Shown: positions 29,620 through 39,410 of the stretch, one piece after another
Layout of the letters: each line of letters opens with the position of its first letter
How positions within the stretch are numbered: the first letter of the stretch is position 1
NCBI GenBank assembly: GCA_947625735.1
Contig: CANQPL010000005.1
Span: forward strand, 53,717-117,716
Direction: 5' to 3'
DNA length: 64,000 nt
Source: an uncultured Clostridia bacterium
GTDB lineage: Bacteria > Bacillota > Clostridia > Oscillospirales > Ruminococcaceae
Notes under the pieces: model-generated
The model's input: only the letters and a program-made list of their open reading frames with translations
Told to the model about the DNA's origin: nothing
The model's database searches: none
Program-made: the position numbers and the translations under genes

Positions 29620-31167
29620 TCAGTCTGCTTCCGATAAATGCTTTTCTATGATTCGGAACGCAAAAGGCAGCTCGGAAACCACATCAGACGGCAGCATTCC
29701 CGTCATGGAAAGCCTGTCCGCACACATATCGGCAGCCATTCCGAAAATATACACTCCTGCACAGACTGCTTCAAAAAGCCGTTCGCCTTTAAGTGAAGCG
29801 CATATCCCGGAGATAATGCCCGTCAGCACATCGCCGCTCCCTCCTCTTGAAAGTCCGCCGTTTCCCGTATAAGAGGCGGCTGCCTTTCCGTCGGGAGAAA
29901 TAATGTAGGTAGGTACTCCCTTTGCTGCCACTACCGCTCCCGTCCTGCGTGAAAGCTCCGCTGCCGCAGACAGCCTGTCCCCTAAAACCTCGGCAACCGT
30001 TCTTCCCGTCAGTCGGGCAAGCTCTCCCGCGTGGGGAGTAAGTACAGCCCTGCAATTTGCATTCCCGATAATATCTATGCAGTCCGCTATGCAGTTTAGA
30101 CCATCTGCGTCAAGTATAAGCGGGATATTTTTTTCTCCGCAAAGGCATATTATCTTATTTACAAGCTCCCGTGTATCTTCACAGACAGAAAGACCGCTGC
30201 CCACAGCCGCTGCCGATGCAGTACACAGCGCCTGTCCCACAGCCCGAAAAGCATCTCCCTTTATCGCTCCCTCATCATTTTCGGGAAGTTCAAGAAAGGT
30301 ACATTCGTATACTCCGCTTCCCACTCTGTCAATGACCCTTTTCGTAGACGCAAGACACACAAGCCCCGCACCGCTGCGCAGCGCACCCTTAACATTAAGC
30401 GCCGCCGCTCCGCTCATATTTCCCGAACCGCCTACAATAAGCAATTTCCCGAATTTTCCCTTATGGGACTTCTCCCCTCTGGACGGCAGGACAGCAGCCC
30501 TCTCCTCTGTCATAAGCTGCGGCACAAAGCCCTGAGCGGCAAAGCATTCCTCTCCGATACCGATGTCAAGAACCCTGATCTCTCCGCAGTATTTCTTTGC
30601 AGGAGACAAAAGCTCACCTGCCTTTATCCCTCCAAGTGCAGCCGTAAGGTCAAAGTGCATTGTACCCTCAGATACCTCTCCCCTGTCGCTGTTTATCCCC
30701 GAGGGAATGTCAACTGCCAGTTTAAACGCTTTTTTCTTATCAAGCTGTCGGAAAATGTTCCTTACATTTTCGGGGAGAGTGGTGTGAAAGCCTGTTCCGT
30801 AAACTGCGTCAACTATTACGTCATAATCCTGTAAAAAATCCGTCTCCTCCCCTTTTATGATCCGGACATCACTGCCGTCAAGCTGTCCGAGCTTCCCCGC
30901 AGCCGTACCCGTGGGAGTGCCGCATAAAAGCGAAACGGTCACTGCCGCTCCCCTGCGTGAAAGGTATCCTGCAATTACAAAGCCGTCCCCGCCGTTGCCG
31001 CCCCTGCCGCAGAGAATAAGTATATTTTTGTTTTTCACGTCCATACAGCTGCAAAGCAGCTCCCCGCAGGCAGTCCCCGCATTTTCCATAAGCCCCTCAA
31101 AGGTCGCTCCCCTTTTTACGGCTGTTTCCTCTGCTTTTTTCATCTGAGCCACAGTGCATACATACAT
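29620..31167 (-). CDS. nnr: Bifunctional NAD(P)H-hydrate epimerase / ADP-dependent NAD(P)H-hydrate dehydratase (start at MYVCTVAQMKK)
   Basis: MKKAEETAVKRGATFEGLMENAG; LCGRGGNGGDGFVIAGYL; LLIVGGSGNMSGAAALNVKGALRSGAGLV; LTPHAGELARLTG; GGSGDVLTGIISG. Confidence 0.95.
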   Translation of the reverse strand: MYVCTVAQMKKAEETAVKRGATFEGLMENAGTACGELLCSCMDVKNKNILILCGRGGNGGDGFVIAGYLSRRGAAVTVSLLCGTPTGTAAGKLGQLDGSDVRIIKGEETDFLQDYDVIVDAVYGTGFHTTLPENVRNIFRQLDKKKAFKLAVDIPSGINSDRGEVSEGTMHFDLTAALGGIKAGELLSPAKKYCGEIRVLDIGIGEECFAAQGFVPQLMTEERAAVLPSRGEKSHKGKFGKLLIVGGSGNMSGAAALNVKGALRSGAGLVCLASTKRVIDRVGSGVYECTFLELPENDEGAIKGDAFRAVGQALCTASAAAVGSGLSVCEDTRELVNKIICLCGEKNIPLILDADGLNCIADCIDIIGNANCRAVLTPHAGELARLTGRTVAEVLGDRLSAAAELSRRTGAVVAAKGVPTYIISPDGKAAASYTGNGGLSRGGSGDVLTGIISGICASLKGERLFEAVCAGVYIFGMAADMCADRLSMTGMLPSDVVSELPFAFRIIEKHLSEAD

Positions 31168-31221
31168 ATTATCTCCTCCCGAAAAAAATGCCGCAGCGTA
31201 CCTTATGCTGCGGCGCACATA

Positions 31222-31752
31222 TCAGTAATCGTAACCGATCTTTATTGCTTTCAGATTATTTTCTATGAGCTTTTCCTTTTTGGCAGGTACTATCTTGCGT
31301 ATAGCCGCCTCAATGTCGTCCATGGAGATAATACCCGTTTCCTTAATGAGCTTGCCGATAAGGATTATATTTGCTCCTCCTGCAAGATCGTTATCCCCCG
31401 CAAGCTGTGTTGCGGGAACGGCGAATGCATGGATATCTGTGCGGGTGTTCTGCGCCTCCACAAGGGTATTGTCGATAAATGCATAACCGCCGGGCTTTAC
31501 CGTGTCAATGAATTTTGCAAAGGACGGTTCATTCATGACAATTATTATATCCGGGGACTCGACTACCGGAGAACCGATAGGCTCATCTGAAAGACACACC
31601 GAGCAGTTGCAGGTGCCGCCCCTCATCTCAGGACCGTAGCATGGCAGCCACGAAACCTCCCTGTCCGCAAGCATTCCGCAGTAGGCAAGTACCTTTCCCG
31701 CAAAAAGGATACCCTGACCGCCGAAGCCTGCAAGCTGTATTTCACTCATCAT
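31222..31752 (-). CDS. korC: 2-oxoacid:ferredoxin oxidoreductase gamma subunit
   Basis: EIQLAGFGGQGILFAGKVLAYCGMLADREVSWLPCYGPEMRGGTCNCSV. Confidence 0.93.
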   Translation of the reverse strand: MMSEIQLAGFGGQGILFAGKVLAYCGMLADREVSWLPCYGPEMRGGTCNCSVCLSDEPIGSPVVESPDIIIVMNEPSFAKFIDTVKPGGYAFIDNTLVEAQNTRTDIHAFAVPATQLAGDNDLAGGANIILIGKLIKETGIISMDDIEAAIRKIVPAKKEKLIENNLKAIKIGYDY

Positions 31753-31770
31753 AATTTATTTTCAGTCCTT

Positions 31771-32514
31771 TCACTTTTCAGCAGTGATATCCTTGTATAC
31801 CCCGAGAGGGTAGTAGGGGATCATTTCCGTTCTGAGCCGTTCCATTGCCTGTACGGGGGTCATGCCCCAATTGGTAGGACAGGTGGAAAGCACTTCTATT
31901 ATGGAGAAGCCCTGCTTGTTCTGCTGCACCTCAAAGCCCTTTCTTATGGCTTTTTTTGCTGCTGCGATATGGGCGGGAGAATCTGCTGCCACACGCTCTG
32001 CATAGGCAGTTCCAGTAAGGGTGGACAGAAGCTCACATACCCTGACAGGATATCCCGCAGTCAGCGGATCACGTCCGAAAGGGGTAGTCTGAGTTACCTG
32101 TCCCGGCAGAGTGGTGGGCGCCATCTGACCGCCCGTCATGCCGTAAATGGTATTGTTTATAAATATAATGGTGATATTTTCACCTCTTGTGGCAGCGTGA
32201 ACCGTTTCCGCCGTGCCGATAGCGGCAAGGTCGCCGTCTCCCTGATAGGTGAAAACGAATTTATCAGGACGTGAACGCTTAACGCCTGTAGCCACAGCAG
32301 GCGCTCTGCCGTGTGCAGCCTCTATCATATCCACGCCGAAATAGTCATAGCTTGTGACCGAACAGCCCACAGGACAGATACCTACCGTATCGCCCTCTAT
32401 ACCCATTTCATCAATTACCTCGCATACAAGGCGGTGTACGATACCGTGAGTACAGCCGGGACAGAAATGCATACTCACATCAAGAAGTGAGTGGGGTCTT
32501 TTGTAAACAGCCAT
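31771..32514 (-). CDS. korB: 2-oxoacid:ferredoxin oxidoreductase beta subunit (TPP-binding)
   Basis: CPGCTHGIVHRLVCEVIDEMGIEGDTVGICPVGCSV; HGRAPAVATGVKRSRPDKFVFTYQGDGDLAAIG. Confidence 0.95.
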   Translation of the reverse strand: MAVYKRPHSLLDVSMHFCPGCTHGIVHRLVCEVIDEMGIEGDTVGICPVGCSVTSYDYFGVDMIEAAHGRAPAVATGVKRSRPDKFVFTYQGDGDLAAIGTAETVHAATRGENITIIFINNTIYGMTGGQMAPTTLPGQVTQTTPFGRDPLTAGYPVRVCELLSTLTGTAYAERVAADSPAHIAAAKKAIRKGFEVQQNKQGFSIIEVLSTCPTNWGMTPVQAMERLRTEMIPYYPLGVYKDITAEK

Positions 32515-33584
32515 TATTTCAACTCCTCCTTTGCGATGCGTCTTATCTGTTCAAGCACCTCTGCGGTGGTGGGTATCACGCCGCCTGTTCTGCCGAAGAA
32601 CCTTACGGGACGGCGGCAGCTTGTGGCAAGACGAATGTCGTCTACCATCTGACCCATAGAAAATTCCACATCAAGGAAAACCTTTGCGGTGTCAGCAGCC
32701 TTTGCATAAGCCTGTTCGGGGAACGGCCACAGCGTTATGGGACGGATAAGTCCTGCCTTTATTCCCTCTGCTCTTGCGCCGTTCACGGCGGAACGGGCTA
32801 TTCTTGCGGCTGCACCGTAGCCCGTAACAATAATGTCCGCATCTTCCGTGAGATACTCCTCCGCAAGATGAAGCTCCTTTTTAACAATGTCATATTTTTT
32901 GAAGCGCTCAATGTTGGAGGCTTCAAGCTCCTCGGGCTTCAGATAAAGGGAATTTATCACATTGTGGGGACGCTTGTTCTTGTGTCCCACACACGCCCAC
33001 TCCTTATTGTCGGGGGGATTTTCATGATCCTTGAAGCTGACAGGCTCCATCATCTGACCCAGAAGTCCGTCTGAAAGTATCATTGCAGGCATACGGTATT
33101 TATCCGCATCATCAAATGCCCTTGACGCAAGGTCAGCCATTTCCTGCACCGATGAGGGCGCATAGACCAGCATAAAGAAGTCGCCGTGTCCTGCCGCCTT
33201 AGTTGCAAGATAATAGTCAGACTGTGAGGGCTGTATGCCTCCCAGTCCCGGACCTCCTCTCTGAACGTTTACGATAACACAGGGCAGGTCGCAGCCCGCT
33301 ATGTAGGAAATGCCCTCAGATTTGAGAGAGATCCCCGGGGAGGAGGAGCTGGTCATAGCCCTTACTCCCGATGCCGCAGCTCCGTAGACCATATTTACTG
33401 CGGCGATCTCGCTTTCCGCCTGTAAAAACACGCCGCCGCAGCGGGGCATACGCTTTGCCATATATGCCGAGATCTCCGTCTGCGGGGTAATGGGGTATCC
33501 GAAGTAGCATTTGCAGCCCGCTCTTACCGCTGCCTCTGCCAGTGCTTCGTTGCCCTTCATAAGTGATCTTTCCTGATTTGCCAA
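32514..33584 (-). CDS. korA: 2-oxoacid:ferredoxin oxidoreductase alpha subunit
   Basis: LMKGNEALAEAAVRAGCKCYFGYPITPQTEI; SSSSPGISLKSEGISYIAG; VNVQRGGPGLGGIQPSQSDY. Confidence 0.95.
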   Translation of the reverse strand: MANQERSLMKGNEALAEAAVRAGCKCYFGYPITPQTEISAYMAKRMPRCGGVFLQAESEIAAVNMVYGAAASGVRAMTSSSSPGISLKSEGISYIAGCDLPCVIVNVQRGGPGLGGIQPSQSDYYLATKAAGHGDFFMLVYAPSSVQEMADLASRAFDDADKYRMPAMILSDGLLGQMMEPVSFKDHENPPDNKEWACVGHKNKRPHNVINSLYLKPEELEASNIERFKKYDIVKKELHLAEEYLTEDADIIVTGYGAAARIARSAVNGARAEGIKAGLIRPITLWPFPEQAYAKAADTAKVFLDVEFSMGQMVDDIRLATSCRRPVRFFGRTGGVIPTTAEVLEQIRRIAKEELK

Positions 33585-33605
33585 TTTCTATCCTTCCTTT
33601 CGGGT

Positions 33606-33821
33606 TTATCTTTCCACGGTAATGGCGCAGTCCGGGCAGATGGAAAAGCACATTGCACAGCCGATGCACTGCTCCTCATCAAGGCAGCGGGCGGGACAAT
33701 AGCCCTTTTTGTTGTGTATCTCCTTTGCGATGCCGATGATCTTTTTCGGACAGGCTGTGATGCACAGACCGCACCCCTTGCAGCGTTCGCTGTCTACAGT
33801 CATTTTAGCCAAGCTAATCAT
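33606..33821 (-). CDS. korD: 2-oxoacid:ferredoxin oxidoreductase ferredoxin-like delta subunit
   Basis: CKGCGLCITACP; CIGCAMCFSICPDCAI; upstream of korABC. Confidence 0.92.
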   Translation of the reverse strand: MISLAKMTVDSERCKGCGLCITACPKKIIGIAKEIHNKKGYCPARCLDEEQCIGCAMCFSICPDCAITVER

Positions 33822-33924
33822 CTCCTTTTATATATCCTGTTTGTAATATATTTTTAAATTATACTATTTGTCATATTTATTATACAAATCGTAAAATCAG
33901 AGTATAATTATACAATATGATAAT

Positions 33925-34590
33925 TTATTTTGAAAAGGGATCGGCAATAAGACGTTCCACGTGAAACATTTTATCCACCTTCACATCACGGCAGCACAGA
34001 GTGGGAACGGTATTGCAGAAAACAGGAACGCCCGAAATGCGGGAAAGCTCCTCTGCAAGCGCAGCTCCCTCACTGATGATATCTCTGTCAGTTTCCGCTC
34101 CCAGATTGGTGTTATTGACAATGCCCGTAATACCCAGACCGCAGGCTTTTTCAATATCCCTCATAATCTCTGCCGAATCGGCAGGATCTCTTGTAAGATA
34201 GCGGCGGAAATTCACAACATACAGCACATCTGTTTCCTGCCCATGAGATTTGAGAAAATCCCCGAATTTTCCCAGAGGATAAGCGCCCGTATCATCTCCG
34301 CCCATATCAATGACCATGCTCAGTCCCTCCTCATAAAGAGAGGGGATATCATAATCGAGGATCGGCGTATCCAGATTTGTACCCGCATACATGGGGGCAA
34401 TGAGCCTTACGCCGTTTTCTGAGAAAATATCCCTCAGATCGGCTGTGCGGAAATAGGGGTTCACGGTATCCATATCGCACACCGCAACGTCTTTTCTTCC
34501 CTCAGCTGCGGCAGCAATGGCGTAATTTGCGGCGAATGTGCTTTTGCCGCTGCCGTAATGCCCTGTGATAACGGTTATTCTTTTTATCAT
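33925..34590 (-). CDS. P-loop nucleotide-binding protein (ParA/MinD-like)
   Basis: ITVITGHYGSGKSTFAANYAIAAAAEGRKDVAVCDMDTVNPYFRTADLRD; VIDMGGDDTGAYPLG. Confidence 0.85.
   Translation of the reverse strand: MIKRITVITGHYGSGKSTFAANYAIAAAAEGRKDVAVCDMDTVNPYFRTADLRDIFSENGVRLIAPMYAGTNLDTPILDYDIPSLYEEGLSMVIDMGGDDTGAYPLGKFGDFLKSHGQETDVLYVVNFRRYLTRDPADSAEIMRDIEKACGLGITGIVNNTNLGAETDRDIISEGAALAEELSRISGVPVFCNTVPTLCCRDVKVDKMFHVERLIADPFSK
33953..33968 (+). promoter_or_regulatory. parS-like site (ParB/Spo0J binding) inside the P-loop ATPase gene
   Basis: CGTTCCACGTGAAACA matches B. subtilis-type parS TGTTCCACGTGAAACA at 15 of 16 positions; gives MFHVER in the overlapping gene. Confidence 0.75.
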
Positions 34591-36251
34591 AATGACGGCT
34601 CCACGGAGATAATGTAGTAATATACAGGCTGCTCGCCCCGCACGAAGCTCACCTCAACGCCCGAGAGCTTTGACCTCATAATGCGTTCAAGTTCTCCCGC
34701 CTTTTCCTCGGCGATATCCCTGCCGCAGAGTACGGTGACAAACTCCGCACTTCCTTTAAGGTTCTTGATGAGCTTTCTTGACAGCTTATATGCCGCACGT
34801 GTCACGTCCCTGTCGATAAATGACAGTCTGCCGTTTTCAAGAGCGAGTATGTCCCCCGCCTTGATATCGTGACCGGAAAAGCTGCTGTCACGGGCGGCAA
34901 AGGTCACAAGACCGGACTGCACTCTTTCGGCAGCGGCGGTCATTTTCCTGCGGTTCTCATCGGGATCGGCATCGGGGTCAAAGTACATCATGGCTGACAT
35001 TCCTTGTGGTACAGAGGCTGTTCTCAGCACACACATGGTCTTTTCGGAGAGCTTCATCGCCTGCTCCGCCGCCATGATGATATTTTTATTGTTGGGCAGC
35101 ACGAACACTATCTCGGCAGGAACGGAATACACCGCCCGCAGGATATCGTCCGCTGAGGGGTTCATAGTCTGACCGCCCTCTACCACCTTGTCTGCGCCCA
35201 GATCGGTGAACATATTCACAATACCGCTGCCTGCCGCCACAGCCACAAAGCCGTATTTTTTCTCGGCAGGGGCAGGAACGGGCTTTTCATTCGCCTTTTT
35301 CCTTGCGGCAGCCTTTTTCTCACGCTGCAAACGCATATTATCTATCTTCATGTTGCACAGCGACCCGTAGGTAAGCCCCTTTTCTATGGCAAGTCCCGGG
35401 TTATCGGTGTGAACGTGTACCTTTATAATGTCCTCATCATCGACCACCACAACGCAGTCGCCAATAGTGCCGAGATACTCACGCAGTGCCTCGGGCTTTT
35501 TTTCCGTGTCCGAAACGTTTATAATAAACTCGGTGCAGTAGCCGAATGTTATCTCCACCGTTTCATCGTCCTCCACCGTAAAAGCGTAGCGATCGGCGGG
35601 ATCGGCATTCTTTGCGGGTGCGGCGGTGCGGGGTTCTCCTCTGAATGCTTTTAGCATCTCCTCGAAAATAATGACAAGTCCCTTTCCTCCCGCATCGACC
35701 ACTCCCGCCTTTTTGAGAATGGGAAGCTGTTCGGGAGTTCTTTCAAGCGCCTGCTCTGCTGCGCTGCACATATCCGACCACTGGCTCACAGGATCGTTTG
35801 TCATGAATGAAGCCTCTCTTGACTTCTGAGCGCTTACCTTTGCCACTGTAAGAATAGTTCCCTCAGCAGGCTTCATCACCGCCTTGTAGGCAGCCTCAAC
35901 GCCTATCTCGAGAGCAGAGGCAATATCATCGCAGCCCGCCTCTCTTTTATCTGCAAGACCCTTTGCAAATCCTCTGAAAAGCAGCGATGTGATAACGCCC
36001 GAATTTCCTCTTGCGCCTCTAAGCATTGCCTGAGCCGCCCTTGACGCCACCTCCGAAATATCCGCCGAATTGCTTACCAGATTCAGCTCATTCATGGCGT
36101 TTGCAAGGGTAAGAGACATATTTGTACCCGTGTCGCCGTCGGGAACGGGGTAGACATTAAGCTCGTCTACCGATCTTTTCTGCTCTGAAAGGGTAAGCGA
36201 CGCCGAAATAATAGCGTCTTTCAGCATTTTGCCGCTTATGGTGCCTGCCAT
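34587..36251 (-). CDS. DAK2/DegV domain-containing kinase-like protein (FakA-like; start at MAGTISGKMLKDAI)
   Basis: VDELNVYPVPDGDTGTNMSLTLANA; MLRGARGNSGVITSLLFRGFAKGL; VVDAGGKGLVIIFEEML. Confidence 0.93.
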   Translation of the reverse strand: MAGTISGKMLKDAIISASLTLSEQKRSVDELNVYPVPDGDTGTNMSLTLANAMNELNLVSNSADISEVASRAAQAMLRGARGNSGVITSLLFRGFAKGLADKREAGCDDIASALEIGVEAAYKAVMKPAEGTILTVAKVSAQKSREASFMTNDPVSQWSDMCSAAEQALERTPEQLPILKKAGVVDAGGKGLVIIFEEMLKAFRGEPRTAAPAKNADPADRYAFTVEDDETVEITFGYCTEFIINVSDTEKKPEALREYLGTIGDCVVVVDDEDIIKVHVHTDNPGLAIEKGLTYGSLCNMKIDNMRLQREKKAAARKKANEKPVPAPAEKKYGFVAVAAGSGIVNMFTDLGADKVVEGGQTMNPSADDILRAVYSVPAEIVFVLPNNKNIIMAAEQAMKLSEKTMCVLRTASVPQGMSAMMYFDPDADPDENRRKMTAAAERVQSGLVTFAARDSSFSGHDIKAGDILALENGRLSFIDRDVTRAAYKLSRKLIKNLKGSAEFVTVLCGRDIAEEKAGELERIMRSKLSGVEVSFVRGEQPVYYYIISVEPSL

Positions 36252-36495
36252 TTTAACCATTCCTTTTCTGTTACTGTTCTTGGACACAAAAAAATCAATC
36301 AAATTTTATTATAACATATATATATTAGAATTTCCACGTCAAATAATGAATAATCATCGACAAATTTGGGATAATATTCCAATCCCATATAAAAAAATAT
36401 ATGACCACTTAAATTATTTATATTACCAAAAAAATCAAGGATATGATATAATTAATATGGTTTATGCTGTCAATGCGTATTTTTCGGAAAAGTGA

Positions 36496-37173
36496 GTGAT
36501 CTTTTTGAAAAGGTTTGCAGATATTTTTTTACGGGCGATACTTACAGGCTTTGCTATAGGAATAGGAGGGGTTGTCTACCTTTCCTGTGACAATAAATAC
36601 ATAGGTGCGTTTCTTTTCGGAACGGGACTGTTTGTTATCCTTTCTTTCGGCTTCAACCTTTTTACGGGAAAGGTGGGGTATGCGGTGGAAAACAAGGTCT
36701 CCTACCTGCTTGATCTTATTATAATATGGCTCGGGAATCTTGCGGGCACTGTGATAATGGGAGGAATGATCCTCTGCACAAGGATAGCAAATATCAGCGA
36801 AAAAGCCCGCACTATCTGTGAGCCCAAGCTGTCAGACTGCTTTATGAGCATATTTTTCCTTTCCTTTTTCTGCGGAATGCTTATGTTTATAGCCGCAGAC
36901 GGATTTAAGAAGATCGACAACATCTTAGGCAAGCTCATGGCGGTTTTCCTGCCTGTTATGGTATTCATTCTTTCGGGCTATGAGCATTGCGTTGCAAATA
37001 TGTTTTACTTTACGGTTGCAGGGGTATGGTCGGCAAAGACACTGGGGTATCTGATGATAATGACCCTCGGAAATTCGGCAGGCGGTGTCTTTATCCCCCT
37101 TGTAAGAAAGGGCTTTGCTCCCCCTGCACCTGCTGCCGCAGAGGAAAAGGAAAAGACCTCCGCAGGAGTCTGA
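36496..37173 (+). CDS. Formate/nitrite transporter (FNT) family channel
   Basis: AILTGFAIGIGGVVYLSCDN; GTGLFVILSFGFNLFTGKVGYA; GNLAGTVIMG; SGYEHCVANMFYF. Confidence 0.9.
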   Translation: MIFLKRFADIFLRAILTGFAIGIGGVVYLSCDNKYIGAFLFGTGLFVILSFGFNLFTGKVGYAVENKVSYLLDLIIIWLGNLAGTVIMGGMILCTRIANISEKARTICEPKLSDCFMSIFFLSFFCGMLMFIAADGFKKIDNILGKLMAVFLPVMVFILSGYEHCVANMFYFTVAGVWSAKTLGYLMIMTLGNSAGGVFIPLVRKGFAPPAPAAAEEKEKTSAGV

Positions 37174-37183
37174 GGGAGCTGCG

Positions 37184-39406
37184 ATGACCGATCAGATAAA
37201 GCTGGAAGGCACTGTGGAAAACGTGCTTTTCTGCAATGAGGAAAACGGCTATATCGTTCTTGAGCTGGACGCAGGCGGTGAGCTTATCACCGTTGTGGGA
37301 GAGCTGGGGCAGATAGAGGAGGGCGAACAGCTTGTCCTTACAGGCTCCTATGTGACCCACCAGAAATTCGGCGAACAGTTCAGAGCGCAGATATGCGAAA
37401 GAAAAATGCCCTCAGGGGAAACGGCTATCATCAAATATCTGTCCTCGGGTGCGGTAAAGGGAGTAGGTCCTACGCTTGCAAAACGCCTTACAGAGCGTTT
37501 CGGCGGCGAAACACTTAAGGTCATCGAGAACAGTCCCGAATTGCTTACCGAGGTAAAGGGCATCACGGCAAAAAAAGCCGAGGAGATATCACGGGAATTT
37601 AAGCGCATTTTCGGTATACGCACCCTTATGATCTTCCTGTCGGGCTTCGGCGTTGCGCCCTCCTTTGCGGTCGCCGCATGGAAACGGTGGGGACAGTTTG
37701 CTGTGGAAATGATAAGGTCCGATCCTTATGTAATGTGCGGCTGCGGGATAGAGCTGGGCTTTTCAAAGGCGGAGGAAATGGCAAGAGGTCTTGATATCCC
37801 CCCCGAAAGTCCCGGACGCATAAGAGCGGGGATAACCTATATCCTTTCCGAAAATGCCATGAACGGTCACACCTGTCTGCCGCTTGACAGGCTGACACAG
37901 ACAGCTTTAACGCTTCTCGGAGTGGAAAAGACTCTTATAGATGAGAATATCTCCCTTGCCTGTGAGGACGATACATTTGTTATCTATGAAAAAAAGGGAC
38001 GGAAATTTCTTTTCCTGTCCGATTATTTTACCGCTGAGCAGTACATAAGCACACGTCTTGCCATGATGAGGGACTGCTTTAAGGACACAGGCGCAGACAG
38101 TACAAAGCTCATTGATATTGAAGAAAAAACAAGGACTATCACCTATGCCGAAAAACAGCGTGAGGCGATCTCCCTTGCCCTGTCAAAAGGCTTTTTAATA
38201 CTTACGGGAGGTCCCGGAACGGGCAAGACCACCACGCTAAAAGCCATTATCTCCCTTTATGAGCAAAGGGGCATGAAAGTTTTCATCACCGCCCCCACGG
38301 GCAGAGCGGCAAAGCGTGTTTCCGATCTGACGGGCTATCCTGCAAAAACTATACACCGACTTCTTGAGGTGATGTACGATACCTCGGGAAAGCTCCGTTT
38401 CAAGCACAATGAAAAAGATCCTCTTTCCTGTGACGTTATCATAATTGATGAGATGTCAATGGTGGATACCCTCCTTTTTGAGGCGCTTCTTCGTGCCATG
38501 AAGCTGTCCTGCCGCCTTATCATGGTAGGAGACAGCGATCAGCTCCCCTCTGTGGGGGCAGGAAATATTCTGGGGGATATGATAAGCAGCGGAAAGCTGA
38601 CAGTCGTTGCCCTTACGGAAATATTCCGACAGGCAAGGCAAAGCCTTATCGTAACCAACGCCCACCGCATAGTAAAGGGCGAAATGCCCGAGCTTACACG
38701 CACCGACAGCGATTTTTTCTGCATGAAGCGTTTAAAGACAGATGAAGCCGCCGAAACGGTGGCGGATCTGTGTGCGGCAAGACTTCCCGCCGCCTACGGC
38801 TACTCCTCTATCGAGGATATACAAGTCCTTTGCCCGTCAAGAAAGGGCATACTCGGTACAGCAGAGCTTAATTCCCGTTTGCAGCAAAGAATTAATCCCC
38901 CCGAAAAGAGCAAGCATGAGCTGAAGGGTCCTGTCTGCATTTTCCGTGAGGGAGACAAGGTCATGCAGACAAGGAACAATTATGACATCGTATGGGAAAA
39001 AAGCGGCGAATCGGGGACGGGTATCTTTAACGGAGATATCGGTATAATCATAAGCGTAAAGCCTGCCGCACGCACACTTGTTATCGACTTTGAGGGCAGG
39101 ACTGCGGAGTATACATCGGAAATGACCGATCAGATAGAGCTTGCCTATGCCATAACCGTGCATAAAAGTCAGGGAAGTGAGTTTCCCGCAGTGGTGATAC
39201 CTCTTCTCGGAGGCTTTGACAAGCTCTGCTACAGGAATCTCTTGTATACTGCGGTAACAAGAGCAAAAAAGCTGCTCATCATTGTGGGTTCAAAGGATAT
39301 AGTGACGAAAATGGTGGAAAATAACAGAAGAACTAACAGGTATACCTGTCTTAAAGAAATGATAATAAATGAAGCGGAGGGCGTCCCCTCAGACGGGATA
39401 AGCTAA
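37184..39406 (+). CDS. recD2: ATP-dependent RecD2-like helicase
   Basis: LEGTVENVLFCNEENGYIVLEL; LTGGPGTGKTTTLKAII; APTGRAAKRVSDLTGYPAKTIHRLLE; IIDEMSMVDTLLF; AYAITVHKSQGSEFPAV. Confidence 0.96.
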   Translation: MTDQIKLEGTVENVLFCNEENGYIVLELDAGGELITVVGELGQIEEGEQLVLTGSYVTHQKFGEQFRAQICERKMPSGETAIIKYLSSGAVKGVGPTLAKRLTERFGGETLKVIENSPELLTEVKGITAKKAEEISREFKRIFGIRTLMIFLSGFGVAPSFAVAAWKRWGQFAVEMIRSDPYVMCGCGIELGFSKAEEMARGLDIPPESPGRIRAGITYILSENAMNGHTCLPLDRLTQTALTLLGVEKTLIDENISLACEDDTFVIYEKKGRKFLFLSDYFTAEQYISTRLAMMRDCFKDTGADSTKLIDIEEKTRTITYAEKQREAISLALSKGFLILTGGPGTGKTTTLKAIISLYEQRGMKVFITAPTGRAAKRVSDLTGYPAKTIHRLLEVMYDTSGKLRFKHNEKDPLSCDVIIIDEMSMVDTLLFEALLRAMKLSCRLIMVGDSDQLPSVGAGNILGDMISSGKLTVVALTEIFRQARQSLIVTNAHRIVKGEMPELTRTDSDFFCMKRLKTDEAAETVADLCAARLPAAYGYSSIEDIQVLCPSRKGILGTAELNSRLQQRINPPEKSKHELKGPVCIFREGDKVMQTRNNYDIVWEKSGESGTGIFNGDIGIIISVKPAARTLVIDFEGRTAEYTSEMTDQIELAYAITVHKSQGSEFPAVVIPLLGGFDKLCYRNLLYTAVTRAKKLLIIVGSKDIVTKMVENNRRTNRYTCLKEMIINEAEGVPSDGIS

Positions 39407-39410
39407 AGCT

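Noticed and set aside
36229-36495. 88-aa ORF upstream of the FNT channel
   Set aside because: Begins inside the opposite-strand FakA-like gene and runs through A/T-rich intergenic DNA; no coding signal.
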